Shown here: positions 45,054 through 56,600 of the stretch, piece after piece
Layout of the letters: the number at the start of each line of letters is the position of its first letter
Numbering within the stretch: position 1 is the first letter of the stretch
Assembly (NCBI GenBank): GCA_019914995.1
Contig: CM034129.1
Location: forward strand, 1,563,725 to 1,627,724
Direction: 5' to 3'
Length of the DNA: 64,000 nt
Source: Acanthochlamys bracteata
Taxonomy: Eukaryota; Streptophyta; Magnoliopsida; Pandanales; Velloziaceae
The notes under the pieces: generated by a model
The model's input: only the letters and a program-made list of their open reading frames with translations
What the model was told of the DNA's origin: nothing
Database searches by the model: none
Made by a program: the position numbers and the translations under genes

Positions 45054-47598
45054 ATGGCTTCCTCTTTGGGATCAGGCCTCACTCGGAGACCGGCGGCGGG
45101 AGGCGGTGCGCAACCGAAACAGCTGCCGTGTGGCACAATACGGCCAGATATAGATCTTCCACCGCGTTCCCCACCGTTGGTCTTTCAACTCGCCGGCGTC
45201 GGTCTAATTTTGTTCCTTGCTTGCCTTCAATTTCTTCCCGCCACACACGTGCGCCATCCCGCCGACCGTCATCGTACGTGGATTCCTGTCAACCTCAATC
45301 GCACAGTATGAATTTGTTTCTTCTCTCTGATGGTTCTTGTAAAAAACTAAAAAGAAAAAAGAAGTTTTTTGTTTTGGTTTAGCTGATGGTGGTGTTTATG
45401 TTGTAGAGCTCTGAGATCACTGCTGTGTCACGGATTGATGTATTCTCGTGGATGAGTTGTTTGGATCTACGCATGCTTGCTGTACTTGTGAATTCGACTT
45501 TGTCTAACTCCAGGTTAGTTTAGTTCTTCGTTTGATCTCTGTTGTCGAGTTTTTTAATTGTATAAATTGGAAAGAGGAAAGTTTTTGGCGTTATTTAAGT
45601 TGGTTTATAGAATGTATATTTTGTTGGACACGGTTCCAGTTTGGTTGTTTTCATTGTTGATTTTAGTATTTGGTTTGCTTAAAGAAAAAAAAAATTAGAT
45701 TTTTGTTGGGTTGAGACTTGCTTGAAGGATGTAGATGGTCTTGCAACTTTGCTTTTCTTGATAGGAAATTTGAGCAAAATGGTTCTATTCTTCCATGCTA
45801 TTGATCATGCAGGAATAACGCAAGAATTTGTTGTGTTAACTTATGTCGTCCCTTGTGGTATGATCTTGTGTACCTGAACTACTGATTTTGCTTACAAAAA
45901 TTCTAAAATAGTTGGCCCTCAGAGAGCGCACTGCTTTGTCCTCCAATCTTTCTTTGTTGTCTTGCTTATCATTATTTGCTTGAAGTACTCAGGTGACGTT
46001 GAAAGCATAACTACTAATTTAACAAAATTTAGCAGTGATTCAGAAGATTATGGGTTGTTGGTCTTTTTAACTTATGAAGCTTCGCCTCTGTTTAGTGCAC
46101 GTACCAAGGAATCTTCTTTTATGACTTCCATTTTCTTTCAAGTTTGTGAAGAAAATGTCCTAAAACACGATCCTTCCTTGATGTCCTAAACCTATACAGT
46201 ACCCTAATAACGATGGCTCTTGTACAACCTTAAGCTGCAAAATTCAAAGATCTGTTCAAGACACCATAAGCACCGGAAGAATTGGAACTTCAGCATTTTA
46301 TTTCCTTTGCATCTTTTAAGTTGGTTTGGATTTTGAATACAAGCTATTGATCATATTCTTTTCATGAGGCATTGTTTTTGTAACCATACCCTATCTTGGT
46401 TTGAATTGGGGCTGCATGGTAACTACATGTAGCTATTGTAGCTGTATGATCCTTTAGTAGTTTGGTAATCAAACTCTTGCTATACAATTTGAGCTACTGA
46501 GTTAGGCGTTGATATTCTTCTTTAATTTGACATCAGGTATCGAGAACATATTAATTTTCAGTTCATCATACCCCAAGGTGAAGATAAGAAGCTTTCTTAT
46601 TACAAGCTTAAGGTGTTATTTCCTGATTCTAATATCAAAATTATTGGGTAAGATTGATGATGCATATTTCTAAATTTCATTCCTTTCCCAATCCTGTTTG
46701 ATGAATGGTCTTGTTTTTTTTCAGGCAAATTGAACTCCAGGAAGTGCTAATGAGGGTTGATAAAGCAGACATCAATCCTTCATTACTTTATTTTGTAACA
46801 CCTTTAGTGATTCCATCAATCAACCCTTCTGTGAGGAAGTGCATGTACATATCCCCTGACACCATAGTTGAGGTGCTTCAACCGTTACTTGTTTATACCG
46901 GCATGCCATGGGATTATTTGCCTTCTAGTCCTGAAATTCGTTAAAACATAATGGTACTGTCAAGTGATAGTTCACCTTTCATCTGTGTGCAGGCAAACAT
47001 TGAAGAGCTCTTCGAGATGGATTTCGGTCCTTATGCTATTGCAGTTGCTGAGGATTGCAGCACGCGGTTGAGAGATCATGTTAGTGGTGATGTTTTAAGT
47101 GCAATCCAAAGAACTGCTGCCAAGAGTTGGATTCCCAAAGAACCATACAATAGAGATACTTGTTTGGTAGACTTCAGAGTTATTTTGCTTGATTCAAGCA
47201 AGTTACCAAGATATACAATAGAAGCCATTCTATGGTGGATCAAGGTTCTCGATCTGAAACTTGAAAGGTGAGACCAATGTAAATCCCTTAACTGCTACCG
47301 CTATATCTGGCTAATCGTTTTCTGTTAACTTGCTTTGCTGCTTCGCAGGGAAAGCCATATCAAGTTGGCTATCAGTCTTTCCCTGTACGGGAAATATAGT
47401 AAGCTTCCTTCTGCTTGGAAGGTTCCGGACTCCCTATCATCAAAGTTGATTAATGAGAGAAAAGTTGTTCTTTTTGATGGGCCTAGAGGGACATGCTCCT
47501 CAGAGCAGCAAACAGATCATCCAGGATCTGATGTCAGGAAAATATGGAAAAAATTTCTCGGTCCAAAATCTGATGCCATTTTGAGTCATGAAAATTAG
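45054..47598 (+). CDS. GT8-like (galacturonosyltransferase-related) type II membrane protein
   Basis: Predicted Golgi glycosyltransferase-like protein. Exons 45054-45305, 45407-45513, 46537-46647, 46725-46872, 46993-47267, 47349-47598; 380 residues, phases agree. Residues about 45-65 (LVFQLAGVGLILFLACLQFL) form the signal anchor after a short Arg/Pro-rich cytosolic tail. The lumenal part has GT8-like blocks: SWMSCLDLRMLAVLVNSTL, YREHINFQFIIPQ, KCMYISPDTIVEANIEELFE where GT8 enzymes usually show YLDxDxxV, then DFGPYAIAVAEDC and LVDFRVILLDSSKL. The metal-binding DxD position reads S-P-D, so one acid is missing; this may be normal for its subgroup. Start chosen at MASSLGSG; Met at 44967 adds an unlikely extension. 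The function and substrate are not known to me, and family assignment rests on these motifs only. Confidence 0.72.
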
Positions 47599-48360
47599 TC
47601 TTTTGTTCATCTTAATAGAACAAAATTAAGTACGTAGATTTTGATTATTGTAGATTTTAGTTACTGCAAAGTAGAATTTCAGAAATTGTTATTTTTACAA
47701 AGATGAAATGTTTACTGTTTGTAAATACAATCACTGATACTCTTAGACTGTAAAGCGACAGTTCTGTGAAAGAGGTTAGGGACAAAGAAGGAATGTGATA
47801 GGACTCGTGGAGTGCGCATAATGGGTACAAGACCACAGAAGAGCCAAAGGAAGATTTTCCAGGAGCTGCAGCACTTGTATTGGATGCAAGTGATCGAACG
47901 GAGCTGAAAGTGAACTCGATTCAGGTCTGAATCCAGCAAGCGAAGCTGTACCGGGTGCCAATTAGAAGTTTAGGAGTAGAGTTTGAATTGAACAAGGAGT
48001 TGGGGAACAAGACTCCAATATCAATTAGTCCTTGTTGTTGAAGTACAAGTTCCCCTAAGGACTCTTGTTCGGTCACCAGTTAGAGTCCCATATGGACTTC
48101 ATCGGGAGGTTGAAGCAAAATCTTAGGGAGATGATGAACTAGAAGCTGCAAGAATTGAGGGCAAGTATGGTGTTTTTGGACTCGCTAGCTCGGTGGCCAT
48201 TGTATAAGCTCAATAATCAAATTACACACAGATCATGAAAGTAAATTCCCGATAGTTAATAGAAGAATTCACAAAATATGTAGGTACAACTTGCAACACT
48301 TTCTTTTTTCATTACAATTAAACATATAGTTCGTCTTCCAACATATATAGACAATGGAGA
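47599..48360. other. Intergenic between convergent GT8-like and psaF genes
   Basis: Beyond the GT8-like 3' end, 47.76-48.15 kb has coding-like base content (for instance EEPKEDFPGAAALVLDASD in one plus frame) but no start or clear family. It may be a relic of an inserted fragment; I cannot name it. Confidence 0.4.
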
Positions 48361-48365
48361 TGTTC

Positions 48366-49052
48366 TTATACATCTTTGGCAACAAGTTCGCCGTTAAGGA
48401 ACTCTCTGTAAGCAGCAACAGGCCAGATAAATCCACGGAAAAGAAGCCTTGAAGCTAATGGAACATCAATGATGATCTCCTTTTGTGTCGGTTTCTTTTC
48501 ATCTCTGATAGCAATCAGGTAGCTTCTTCCAACCCACCCGATCCATCCGGCAATGTAAAGGAACAATAGTCCCGGAGTAATGAACTCACCCCAGTGCCTC
48601 TGGTCACCGTTAACGATCAAGTGTGGAAGACCATCAGTACCACAGAGAAGACCAAACTTACCGTAGTTTTCGAACCGTTTCTTGGTCTTCTCCATTGTAG
48701 CTTTGATTGCCAACGCAGGGGCGGAGTCAGGCGCGTAGTTCTTCATGGCATTCTCAAGCTTTTTCAGAGCTTGTTTCTCGCGCTTAGCAAACTGTTTGGA
48801 TTCTTTGCATGGAGTTAAGCCAGAGATGTCAGCTGCAGCTGGTGGTGGTGCAGCAGCTGATGATACAAGGATTGATGAAAGTGCGAGCGCCGCAGAGAAA
48901 GCTTTGATGGATGAAGTTGGGTCTTGGTTGTTGTTTGATGCAGAGCAAGAGACTGAGAACTTGGTTGGTTTGGAGAGGGGGAGCAAGGAAGGCTTGGAAG
49001 ACAGAGGCTTGGTGAGAGTTGTCGAGGTGTGGATACTTGTTAGACCTGCCAT
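48366..49052 (-). CDS. PSAF: Photosystem I subunit III, PsaF
   Basis: Nuclear-encoded thylakoid protein that docks plastocyanin to photosystem I and helps bind LHCI. Intronless, 228 residues. Residues 1-37 are a Ser/Thr-rich chloroplast transit peptide; a hydrophobic lumen-targeting stretch ([21 protein letters not shown]) follows, and the mature protein starts at about [11 protein letters not shown]. The N-terminal lysine-rich plastocyanin-docking helix is present ([20 protein letters not shown]), as are the Cys pair ([16 protein letters not shown]), the membrane helix [23 protein letters not shown], and the C-terminal [23 protein letters not shown]. Length and order match PsaF of other eudicots. 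Two frames overlap it on each strand and are shadows. Confidence 0.98.
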   Translation of the reverse strand: MAGLTSIHTSTTLTKPLSSKPSLLPLSKPTKFSVSCSASNNNQDPTSSIKAFSAALALSSILVSSAAAPPPAAADISGLTPCKESKQFAKREKQALKKLENAMKNYAPDSAPALAIKATMEKTKKRFENYGKFGLLCGTDGLPHLIVNGDQRHWGEFITPGLLFLYIAGWIGWVGRSYLIAIRDEKKPTQKEIIIDVPLASRLLFRGFIWPVAAYREFLNGELVAKDV

Positions 49053-49135
49053 GGCAATCTTGATCTTGATCTCGTCTTCTTCTTTGTTGTTTCTTTTCTC
49101 GTCGTTGTTGTTTGAGTTTGAAGAAGAAGGGAAGG

Positions 49136-49251
49136 GATAAGAAGGCGTGAAGGAGGAAGAGATGAGTTGTAGTAATAGCAGTAGTAAAAGAGGGAGGGTA
49201 GATGAGAGAAGAGGGATAAGATTGGGAGCTGAGATGGAAGGTTGTGATTGG
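49136..49251 (-). promoter_or_regulatory. psaF promoter: I-box and CCAAT motifs
   Basis: GATAAG at about 49136-49141 and 49215-49220 (I-box core), and ATTGG (CCAAT on the psaF strand) at 49221-49225 and 49247-49251, lie 85-200 bases upstream of the start codon. The leader is pyrimidine-rich on the coding strand and no TATA box is obvious, as reported for many photosystem I genes. Light regulation is inferred from the motifs only. Confidence 0.5.
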
Positions 49252-49652
49252 TTGAGGGCGCATGGTTTGGAACATGCTCAAGATTTTGTTGAAGAATTTA
49301 TGGTTGTGGTGCGCTAGCAGTCTTCTGAGACTGATTTTGTTGTGTTTTTCATTTATAATTTTTTTTTTTGGCCCTAAAAGATTTGATTTGTTTATGATAT
49401 TGTGTGGTTCTAAGAGTAGCTTAATTGTTAGATGCTGCCAACGGGAATATAGCTTCAAGATCACAGCTTTTACAAATTATATATCCTACAATTTTCAAAG
49501 TTCATATTAGTTCAATCATCATTGAAGTACAGTATACTTTTAAGAGAACTATTGAATGACTATGGTAGTACAGCATAACAGGGAGGAAGCTAATGCATTA
49601 CACATGCATGAAATGGATTTAAGGATTACCTGCAAATGCCCCATAAATTAAA

Positions 49653-52325
49653 CTAATGCATAGTACGGTAGACCAAATTCTGGAAGGATATATAAAGATC
49701 TTTGTTTTCTGTACCGAAAATTTCCTCTGCCTTCCTCAAAGTTTCCTGCAAAAATCAAATGGTAATACAGCCTGCATCTAGACTAATATCCAGTCCAGCC
49801 AAAATTTGGGAAGAATGCAGTAACTTACTTCGCGAGATTGCTTATGGGCATTTAGCTCCTTAATGTTGGTCAGAAATGCACTAAATTGTTCAAATGAGAG
49901 GCGATTCCTGAAATAACCAAATTATTACAAGGGTTTCCAAGTACCCAGTAGTATTGAATATCAGAGACCATGACAAGACCTGGCCAGACGAAAGAATTCC
50001 TTTCCATCTATGCGAGGGGTCCGGCCTAAGAGATCATCAAATCATTTAAATTCATTCAAATTAAAGAATTGCACTATTGATGATTTATTCTGGTTCTAAT
50101 TTCCAAAAAGTCCAGTGAATCCCAATAACCTGGCAATGAACGGCCATGAGGAGAGCCAGGAGCAGATGACTGCTGGCTTGGTGGATACCATGGTGACAAT
50201 GTACCACTTTCATATGGAGGTTTTGTTGGTGATGCTACTCCAGAGACCATTTTTGGTGATCCAGCAGTAGAGTATGCCCTTGGAGAAGTACTTTGCGATG
50301 TTACTTTTGGAGTAGCAGTTGGGGTGAGACGCGGAGTTATAAATGGCAAGTACTTCTGTCCAACAGATCCTGATGCCGTGACAAAATAAACCCATGTATC
50401 AGCAAAGAATGAGACATGAAGAACAGAGATACCTAGAGCTCAACTCCTAGTACCATCAGCATTACCTGTATCGGTATAACCACTGACAAGGCTTGATGAA
50501 GCGCGAGTGATAGAACTTTCATCTGAAAGATTGCAAAACAGAAAAAGGGAGAATAATTGAGAAGAGTATAACAGATATCCAAATTCTACAGAAGTAATAA
50601 AAGAAGACTACCTTTTAAAGAAGTGTTTCTGGGAACTAGTTGATCGTAAGTCCGAATATCAATGGTATCAACTTGCTGTTAGAAGTCCAATTACCATAAA
50701 AGTGAATAATCAATCTAACTAGAAGCTGCCTGTTTATTATAATCTAGTCTGAATAGGAGTATGCATCTTCAACATAAGATAACTAATTAATTCACACCAC
50801 GCACCGAGAGATTATCATCACTCAGAGATTGCATGAGCTGTCTCTTAAATGTCTCCAGCTGGAAAGAGAAGCAATGGCGTTAAAATACGATTAACTCTTC
50901 AATTATGCTAAGTGAAATACAGGCATGAAAGAATTTAAAACAAACTAAAAATTGGAGCTGTAAAAGCAGGAGTATTACTAAGACATTTTATGAGATTGAG
51001 ATAGGAGGGCTACAAATCAACGACTAACAACCACAAAAATGCATATCAAGAAGTACCAGACAGAAACTATGATATATGAATAGATGACTTTAAAATGTAA
51101 GCATTATCAGATGCACACACAGTATATATAAAACTTCGATAGGTATTCTTGAAGAGAAACCATCTGTATCATGCTTTAGAAACCACTAAAAGAAATCCAA
51201 TACCAGACTAAATTATGACTACAGAATCTTAAGTACATGCACATAGCTAATTGGTCAACACTATTATTGCTCAGTAATGTTCTTGTTTGCTACTTTCCTA
51301 TCAGTTTCTGCAAAAAGTTTTTCAGCTTTCTTCCTATGTATCCTAGAAGTGCCATCTTCTACAATCTAATCAAACAAAAGCAAGATTCACTGATAGAGTG
51401 CGTTTACCATAAAACATACTCCAAATTAAAAGCACATAATTTACAGATTTGGCCATTTTGTTTGTGTTATCAAGCATTCTATCAAATCACCAAACAAGAA
51501 AGCTACTGCAATTTAGTAAATACTGCCACCGCCAATATAGGCGCAATCATTATAAAATGAGCTTGGGAATTTTAGCACTATCAAGTTGAACTTGTCAATT
51601 GACAGAAGATAAAAGTGTTGTTGGCTGCTCTATGCTTCTACCGGTAGCAATGAGAAGACAGAGTGACTTTAGCTAGCGTGATATCAAACCATTTCAATTG
51701 AAAATTTTGCCATTACCCATAAACAACATTGTTCAACAACTTACTGTCAATGCAAATTCCAGCTACCAAAATCCAAAGAAAATAGGAAACTTAAGAAAAG
51801 GTGTAATTTTTATGATTATGTCCTCACCTTAGCCAAATCTCTTGCGAGCTTCTTCGAAGTCATTGCTAGCTTATCCCTGTCTGTTGCCAATTTAACCTTT
51901 CCCAAACAAAAAAAAACAAATTAAATTAAAAACAATCTCGAACCAAGCAAACCACGCAGACTCACAATCAATAACTCAAGTTAACCAAAATCTACAGCCA
52001 GCTAACAGAATACCTTCGTACATTTTCATCAAGAGCTTCACGCAATCGAGTGCTAGCATCCTGTACAGCATGGTCAAGATGCAACCTTCTCATTAAGCTC
52101 GGCAATTGTTCGATCTTTATCAGCACCCTGTCTCCGTAGACTACCGGCTTCCGCTTCGAGTATAGAAACCCTAGACGCGATGGCCATAGACGTTATCTTC
52201 CTCGCCAAATCGAGCTGCTCGTAAGGATCAGTTGGGATCACAGCCAAGATCTCATCCGGCATATGAAAATCAGTCCCTCCACCAGTACCTCCGACGTTGC
52301 TACTTCCGCCGCCGGCTCCTTTCAT
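49653..52325 (-). CDS. At4g15545/NAIP1-like coiled-coil protein
   Basis: Homologue of Arabidopsis At4g15545 (NAI2-interacting protein family, linked to ER bodies and ER-derived compartments). Exons in coding order: 52022-52325, 51828-51896, 50805-50858, 50612-50675, 50466-50522, 50130-50369, 49980-50025, 49829-49907, 49653-49745. Family blocks: DFHMPDEILAVIPTDPYEQL, ARKITSMAIASRVSILEAE, LARDLAKLETFKRQLMQSL, ITPRLTPTATPKV, SPWYPPSQQSSAPGSPHGRS, RTPRIDGKEFFRLARNRLSF, LTNIKELNAHKQSREETLRK and the end ENKDLYISFQNLVYRTMH. A long coiled coil fills the first half and a Ser/Pro-rich part the middle. Start chosen at MKGAGGG (52325); Met at 52352 is upstream in frame. In exon 1 the frame breaks near 52074: LNEKVAS is followed by TGA, while LDHAVQDASTRLREALDEN continues in another frame, so one base is extra or two are missing. 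The eight other exons are intact. Confidence 0.87.
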
Positions 52326-52329
52326 CTCT

Positions 52330-53635
52330 CGAAACCTTAATTCGATTATCAAAAGCTCCGGCGATCGATCGATCTTGTCCGGCAGCGACGAAGATGAACG
52401 ATTAGAAGGGTTGAGGCGAAAACTAGACTCGGAAATAAAAATGGTGTTGTCTGATTTTGATTCTCGAAATATATTTTGTAATGATTGAAACGATTTGAAT
52501 TATTTTGAGAGTCATCGCTGCGTTTGGTTTTCCCCTCGCTGTTTCCCGCTGGTTCATATTTGGTTTCATTTCATTTCAATTTTTTATCCATAGTAATTAA
52601 AAATAAGAGAGAGTAATGAAAGAATCGATTACTCTCTTTCATTTCTATTTTGATAACTTTTTTTTTTTAAAAAAAGGAAGAATAAAATAATTTTTTATTA
52701 CTCTTATTTGAGATTAATCGTTTACATTCTATTTTGGATGTAATTTAAAATTAATGAACAATCGTTTTTGCTCTTAATTAAGTTAAAAAAAAAATGATAT
52801 TTCCATATATTTTTATTATTTTTTATGCTTACATTTTTTCTAGCTAACCAACTAACAAGATTTAATTAATAAAAATTATTAAAATTAATCTCTTTTTTTC
52901 TCTCAACTCTATTCAACAATAAAAAAATAGTTTTTTATTTTTTATTAATCATATTAATATATTCAAATAAAATGAAAGTAAATAATTACTGCTACTCTAT
53001 ATTACTCTTTCTTTTATTATTTTTCTATCTAAACAGATTCGAAAGCCATTTTTTCAATAATTATGTTACAAAGCTATATAAAATAAAAGTTAACATTTAC
53101 TTGATCACATATTAATTTTCCATGATGGACGTGTTATGAAAATTTTTCGCATTAATAATAATAATATAGCACGACTGTAAGAATCTCGTTCGTCGCAGTC
53201 CTTCAAGTTTCAGAGCATAGTGCATTAGTGAAACAATGAGATATAACAAACCGGAGGTACATCGAGCTTGTATCAGTTGCAAAAGCTCCCAGAAAAAGTT
53301 CTGAAGAAGCATTTTCCTTTCATCATCATCACCATATAGTTTAACTTTACACACTCATCGAGGGATTAGAGAACTCGTGAAGAAACATTATACAATGGAA
53401 TCAGTATTCTGTACATTGCAATGAAACTTTTACCAACTTGTAAAACCATCCCCAGTACTCCCTTTGTGCTTAGCAGCATAGTAACCATTGTGTAATCTAA
53501 AACGAAGGTGATGCGATTGATCAGATGTTGCTTCTGTTATAATTATAGGCAGTAAATTAGTAAATATATAATGGCGGAAACCAGGAAGATACCTCTCAAG
53601 CTCCCTGAAATGTATTTATCTTGTGGCCAAATTTG
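52330..53635. other. Intergenic spacer upstream of the NAIP1-like gene
   Basis: Promoter of the NAIP1-like gene (minus) followed by AT-rich repeat and the 3' UTR of membralin. No gene recognised; the minus ORF at 53112-53354 is in the probable membralin 3' region. Confidence 0.45.
52555..53045. repeat. AT-rich repeat with ATTACTCTCT inverted motif
   Basis: AGAGAGTAAT and ATTACTCTCT face each other at about 52609-52642, and TATTACTCTTTCTTTT recurs near 53000, so the block may be a MITE of about 450 bases with TTACTCT-type ends. Boundaries are approximate. Confidence 0.4.
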
Positions 53636-53639
53636 ATGC

Positions 53640-56600
53640 TTATGTTCCCGGTTCATTTTCAGATCTGGTTGGTTCTTGATAAGCTTGACCTTGGTCAGGT
53701 ACATCTCTGAACATAGAGAAGAAAGAAACAACCCCATCGGAAGGTCCACCTCCCAGCAGCCATAAGAGAAGGGAACCAAAATTGGGGAAACCAGTCGTTG
53801 GAGCAGGTCCAGCTGGGGGGCTAGTTTCTGTCTGTCTTGAGTTGACATCGGGAGCCTGCAATACTGAATCTGCACTGCTGGCTGTGGACTGTTGATCCGA
53901 TACAGGGCCATTACTTACCCCTGCAGCTTCAGTACCATCCTGACCACGTCCAGAGAACGGCTCATGAGATCCAGCTTCCATACCATTATTAATAATTCCA
54001 GTATTTCTCACATTTACTCTTGCAATATGCAGCGTTGAAGTATAGATGGTGGATGACGTGATCTGCACTCCTGCCTGCTGCTCTAGCTGACCTCGACTCC
54101 TCATATACCTCTGTAAAGCTGGCACCTGTTTAAGACCCAAAGCATGAAATTATGGATATTTTAATTGCATTTCAAAGATTGCATCATGCATGTTTTTTAT
54201 TTGGAAATACAACTGTTAATATGATGATCCCTTAAGGTCAAAGAAGCATCTTGATTACTTTGCATACACCTTTGAACAGTACATGCTGCATCTACAACAT
54301 GTAATACACACAAAACCATAGCAAAAACTACATCTAGGCCCACAGCTTGGTCCAAACTTCCTAACTTGGTTAGAGGTTCACATGAGTCTCAAGTTTCTTC
54401 TCCCACTAGGATTAGGATCCATGTTATAAATGAAGTAGCATTCATATTTCTATCAACCTGTAGCCCTGCCAAATGCATCTGTTGTTGAAATAAGAAGCCT
54501 ATAGACAAGGTGTAAACAGCCTAACTTTCAGAAAGTTTCATACAGGAGAATTTGCAACTTATTTAGTTCGGCAAAGTTCATGTAGTATTTGTTACAATCT
54601 CAGGTTTGAGCAAATTAATCTTGCCTTTGCTACATTAATCTAGTCAACCAGGCACTGAGCTGTAATTTCTAAACTAAGCAGGATGCAATCACCAACAAAC
54701 ATCTTAAAGATCATCAATCAAAAGCCTACTTATGCATGAAGTGGTCGATCCATCTAAAGGAACCCTTTTACTTCCTGCGATTTCAGGGTGTGAAAATGAA
54801 GTCTAGTAGTTTGAGTGGATGTGGATTGGGGCTGATTTACCTCAAAGCGATTCCAGAAGTAGAGAATCAAGTGCTGCATGAAAGCTGCTGTTGCCGCAAA
54901 TGCCAAATATGAGAAACCTAACAAAAGAAGAGAAAATAACAACCAATATCAAAAGAACACACTATTATTTGGAGCTCAGGCACACGGTGCTAAGTAGCCA
55001 AGTAACTCAAATAACACAGATTAATAAAATCACAATTAGTGAGGAGTACATATACATACCATAAGCATATGAAAAGAAATAGATGTGGAACACAAGGAAG
55101 TACAGCAAGAAGAAACGAGGAAAGAACTGCATTGAGATTGATGTGCGCACACTGCAAGACGATCATACGCAAAAGTCAAAACAGAAGCAAGGAATAGAAC
55201 TCAGACGTTTACATAGATTAGGCTTTTTCTTTTAATGTAAAATCTCCTAGTCTATGCTTCGCCAGATGTGCATAGCCAAATGGGATTTCTAATTTAGAGA
55301 AGTATGAAGCACTTGATGATTAGCTTCATAAGGTGGGTCAACTGAACCACGATTCAGCATGAAGAACCTCATCAAAGTGGCACATATGTGTAAGGCTACA
55401 CAAACCATGGGGATATACACAAAATAAGAAGGAAGAAACTACCTAATCATTGTGAAGACTTCACATAGCCACACAAGAGTTAAGACCAGAAATGCAAGCA
55501 GTTGGTCATCATAGAATTCGAACAAAAAGAACAGAATTCCAATCATTATCTGCAGTTGTCACAACAGAAGAGTAATAAGAGAATAAAACTGTAGTTGGCA
55601 GATGCAGAGCCAAATGTATATAAACATACTCACCGGTACAAAAACAAGAGACTCAAGAACATGCACAAAAATCAATTGGAATGTCGGAAGTTGATGACGA
55701 GCGTGATGTTGGAGCTGAACTGCATCAATAGTACAAAGGAAAATTATCAGTTCATGTGCATTATCATACCTGAACAAGAATTTACAAAGATGCAGATGGG
55801 CAAACCTGTGAACTTCAGCATTCGAGACTGCGTTTCTCTTAAAGTAAATGAGACTGACATAGTTGTTGTGAAGAATACAAAGAGGGACATGATAAGCACA
55901 CCACATTTGGTGACGAAAAAGTCTGCCAAGTAACTTATAGAAGATTAGTTTTGACAAGGGAATTAGTGTTCCATCCATATTTAGAATCAGTACTTAAATA
56001 TGGCTTCTGATGAAACCAGCTAAATTACGATGTCATACATCTTTAGGAATGCTAATAGATGAAATACCTCCAAATTTTGCGGGCCCTTCTGATGGTTCAT
56101 GTCCATAATTAAGATCATAAAATTCCTTGGTCTGGTAATTGTACAAATAGCCTGAATGCACCACAGACGTCAAAAGTCCAAAGAGCGAAATGCAAGCACC
56201 AAATTATATTATCTTGTTGATTCTTTTTAGTGTATACATACAACATGGAGTAATAAGATCAGATTATAAACAACATGTCCATATAGAATCAAATATTGCT
56301 TGGACACAGGTATATTGTATTAACTGGACGAAGCAGGGAATGAATAGTAAAGCAGAGATGATATAACCATCCTTACTGAGATCTCAGCATTATTTCATTC
56401 CGAACATGCTACTAAATATAAAATTGCATGAACAATCGTGGCACATATCAACATAAGAAAGGTCAGAGATACTTGTCTAGCAGATATTATGCACAGAAAG
56501 ATCATTAAAAGGCATATTTTGAGAACATAGACATGTTGAAGGCAGTATCCAATTCCCAAAAAGACCGAATTGGTATGCATACCAAATAATTACTGAGAGT

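Noticed and set aside
47712-48150. Coding-like stretch between the GT8-like gene and psaF
   Set aside because: Some frames look protein-like, but I could not tie them to a family or find a start, stop and splice set, so no gene is called.
48745-49464. Large ORFs overlapping psaF on both strands
   Set aside because: They are other-frame shadows of the psaF coding region and its leader; psaF itself is unmistakable.
55595-55933. 112-residue plus ORF inside membralin
   Set aside because: It lies antisense to membralin exons 9 and 10 and their intron, which are in phase with the rest of the gene.
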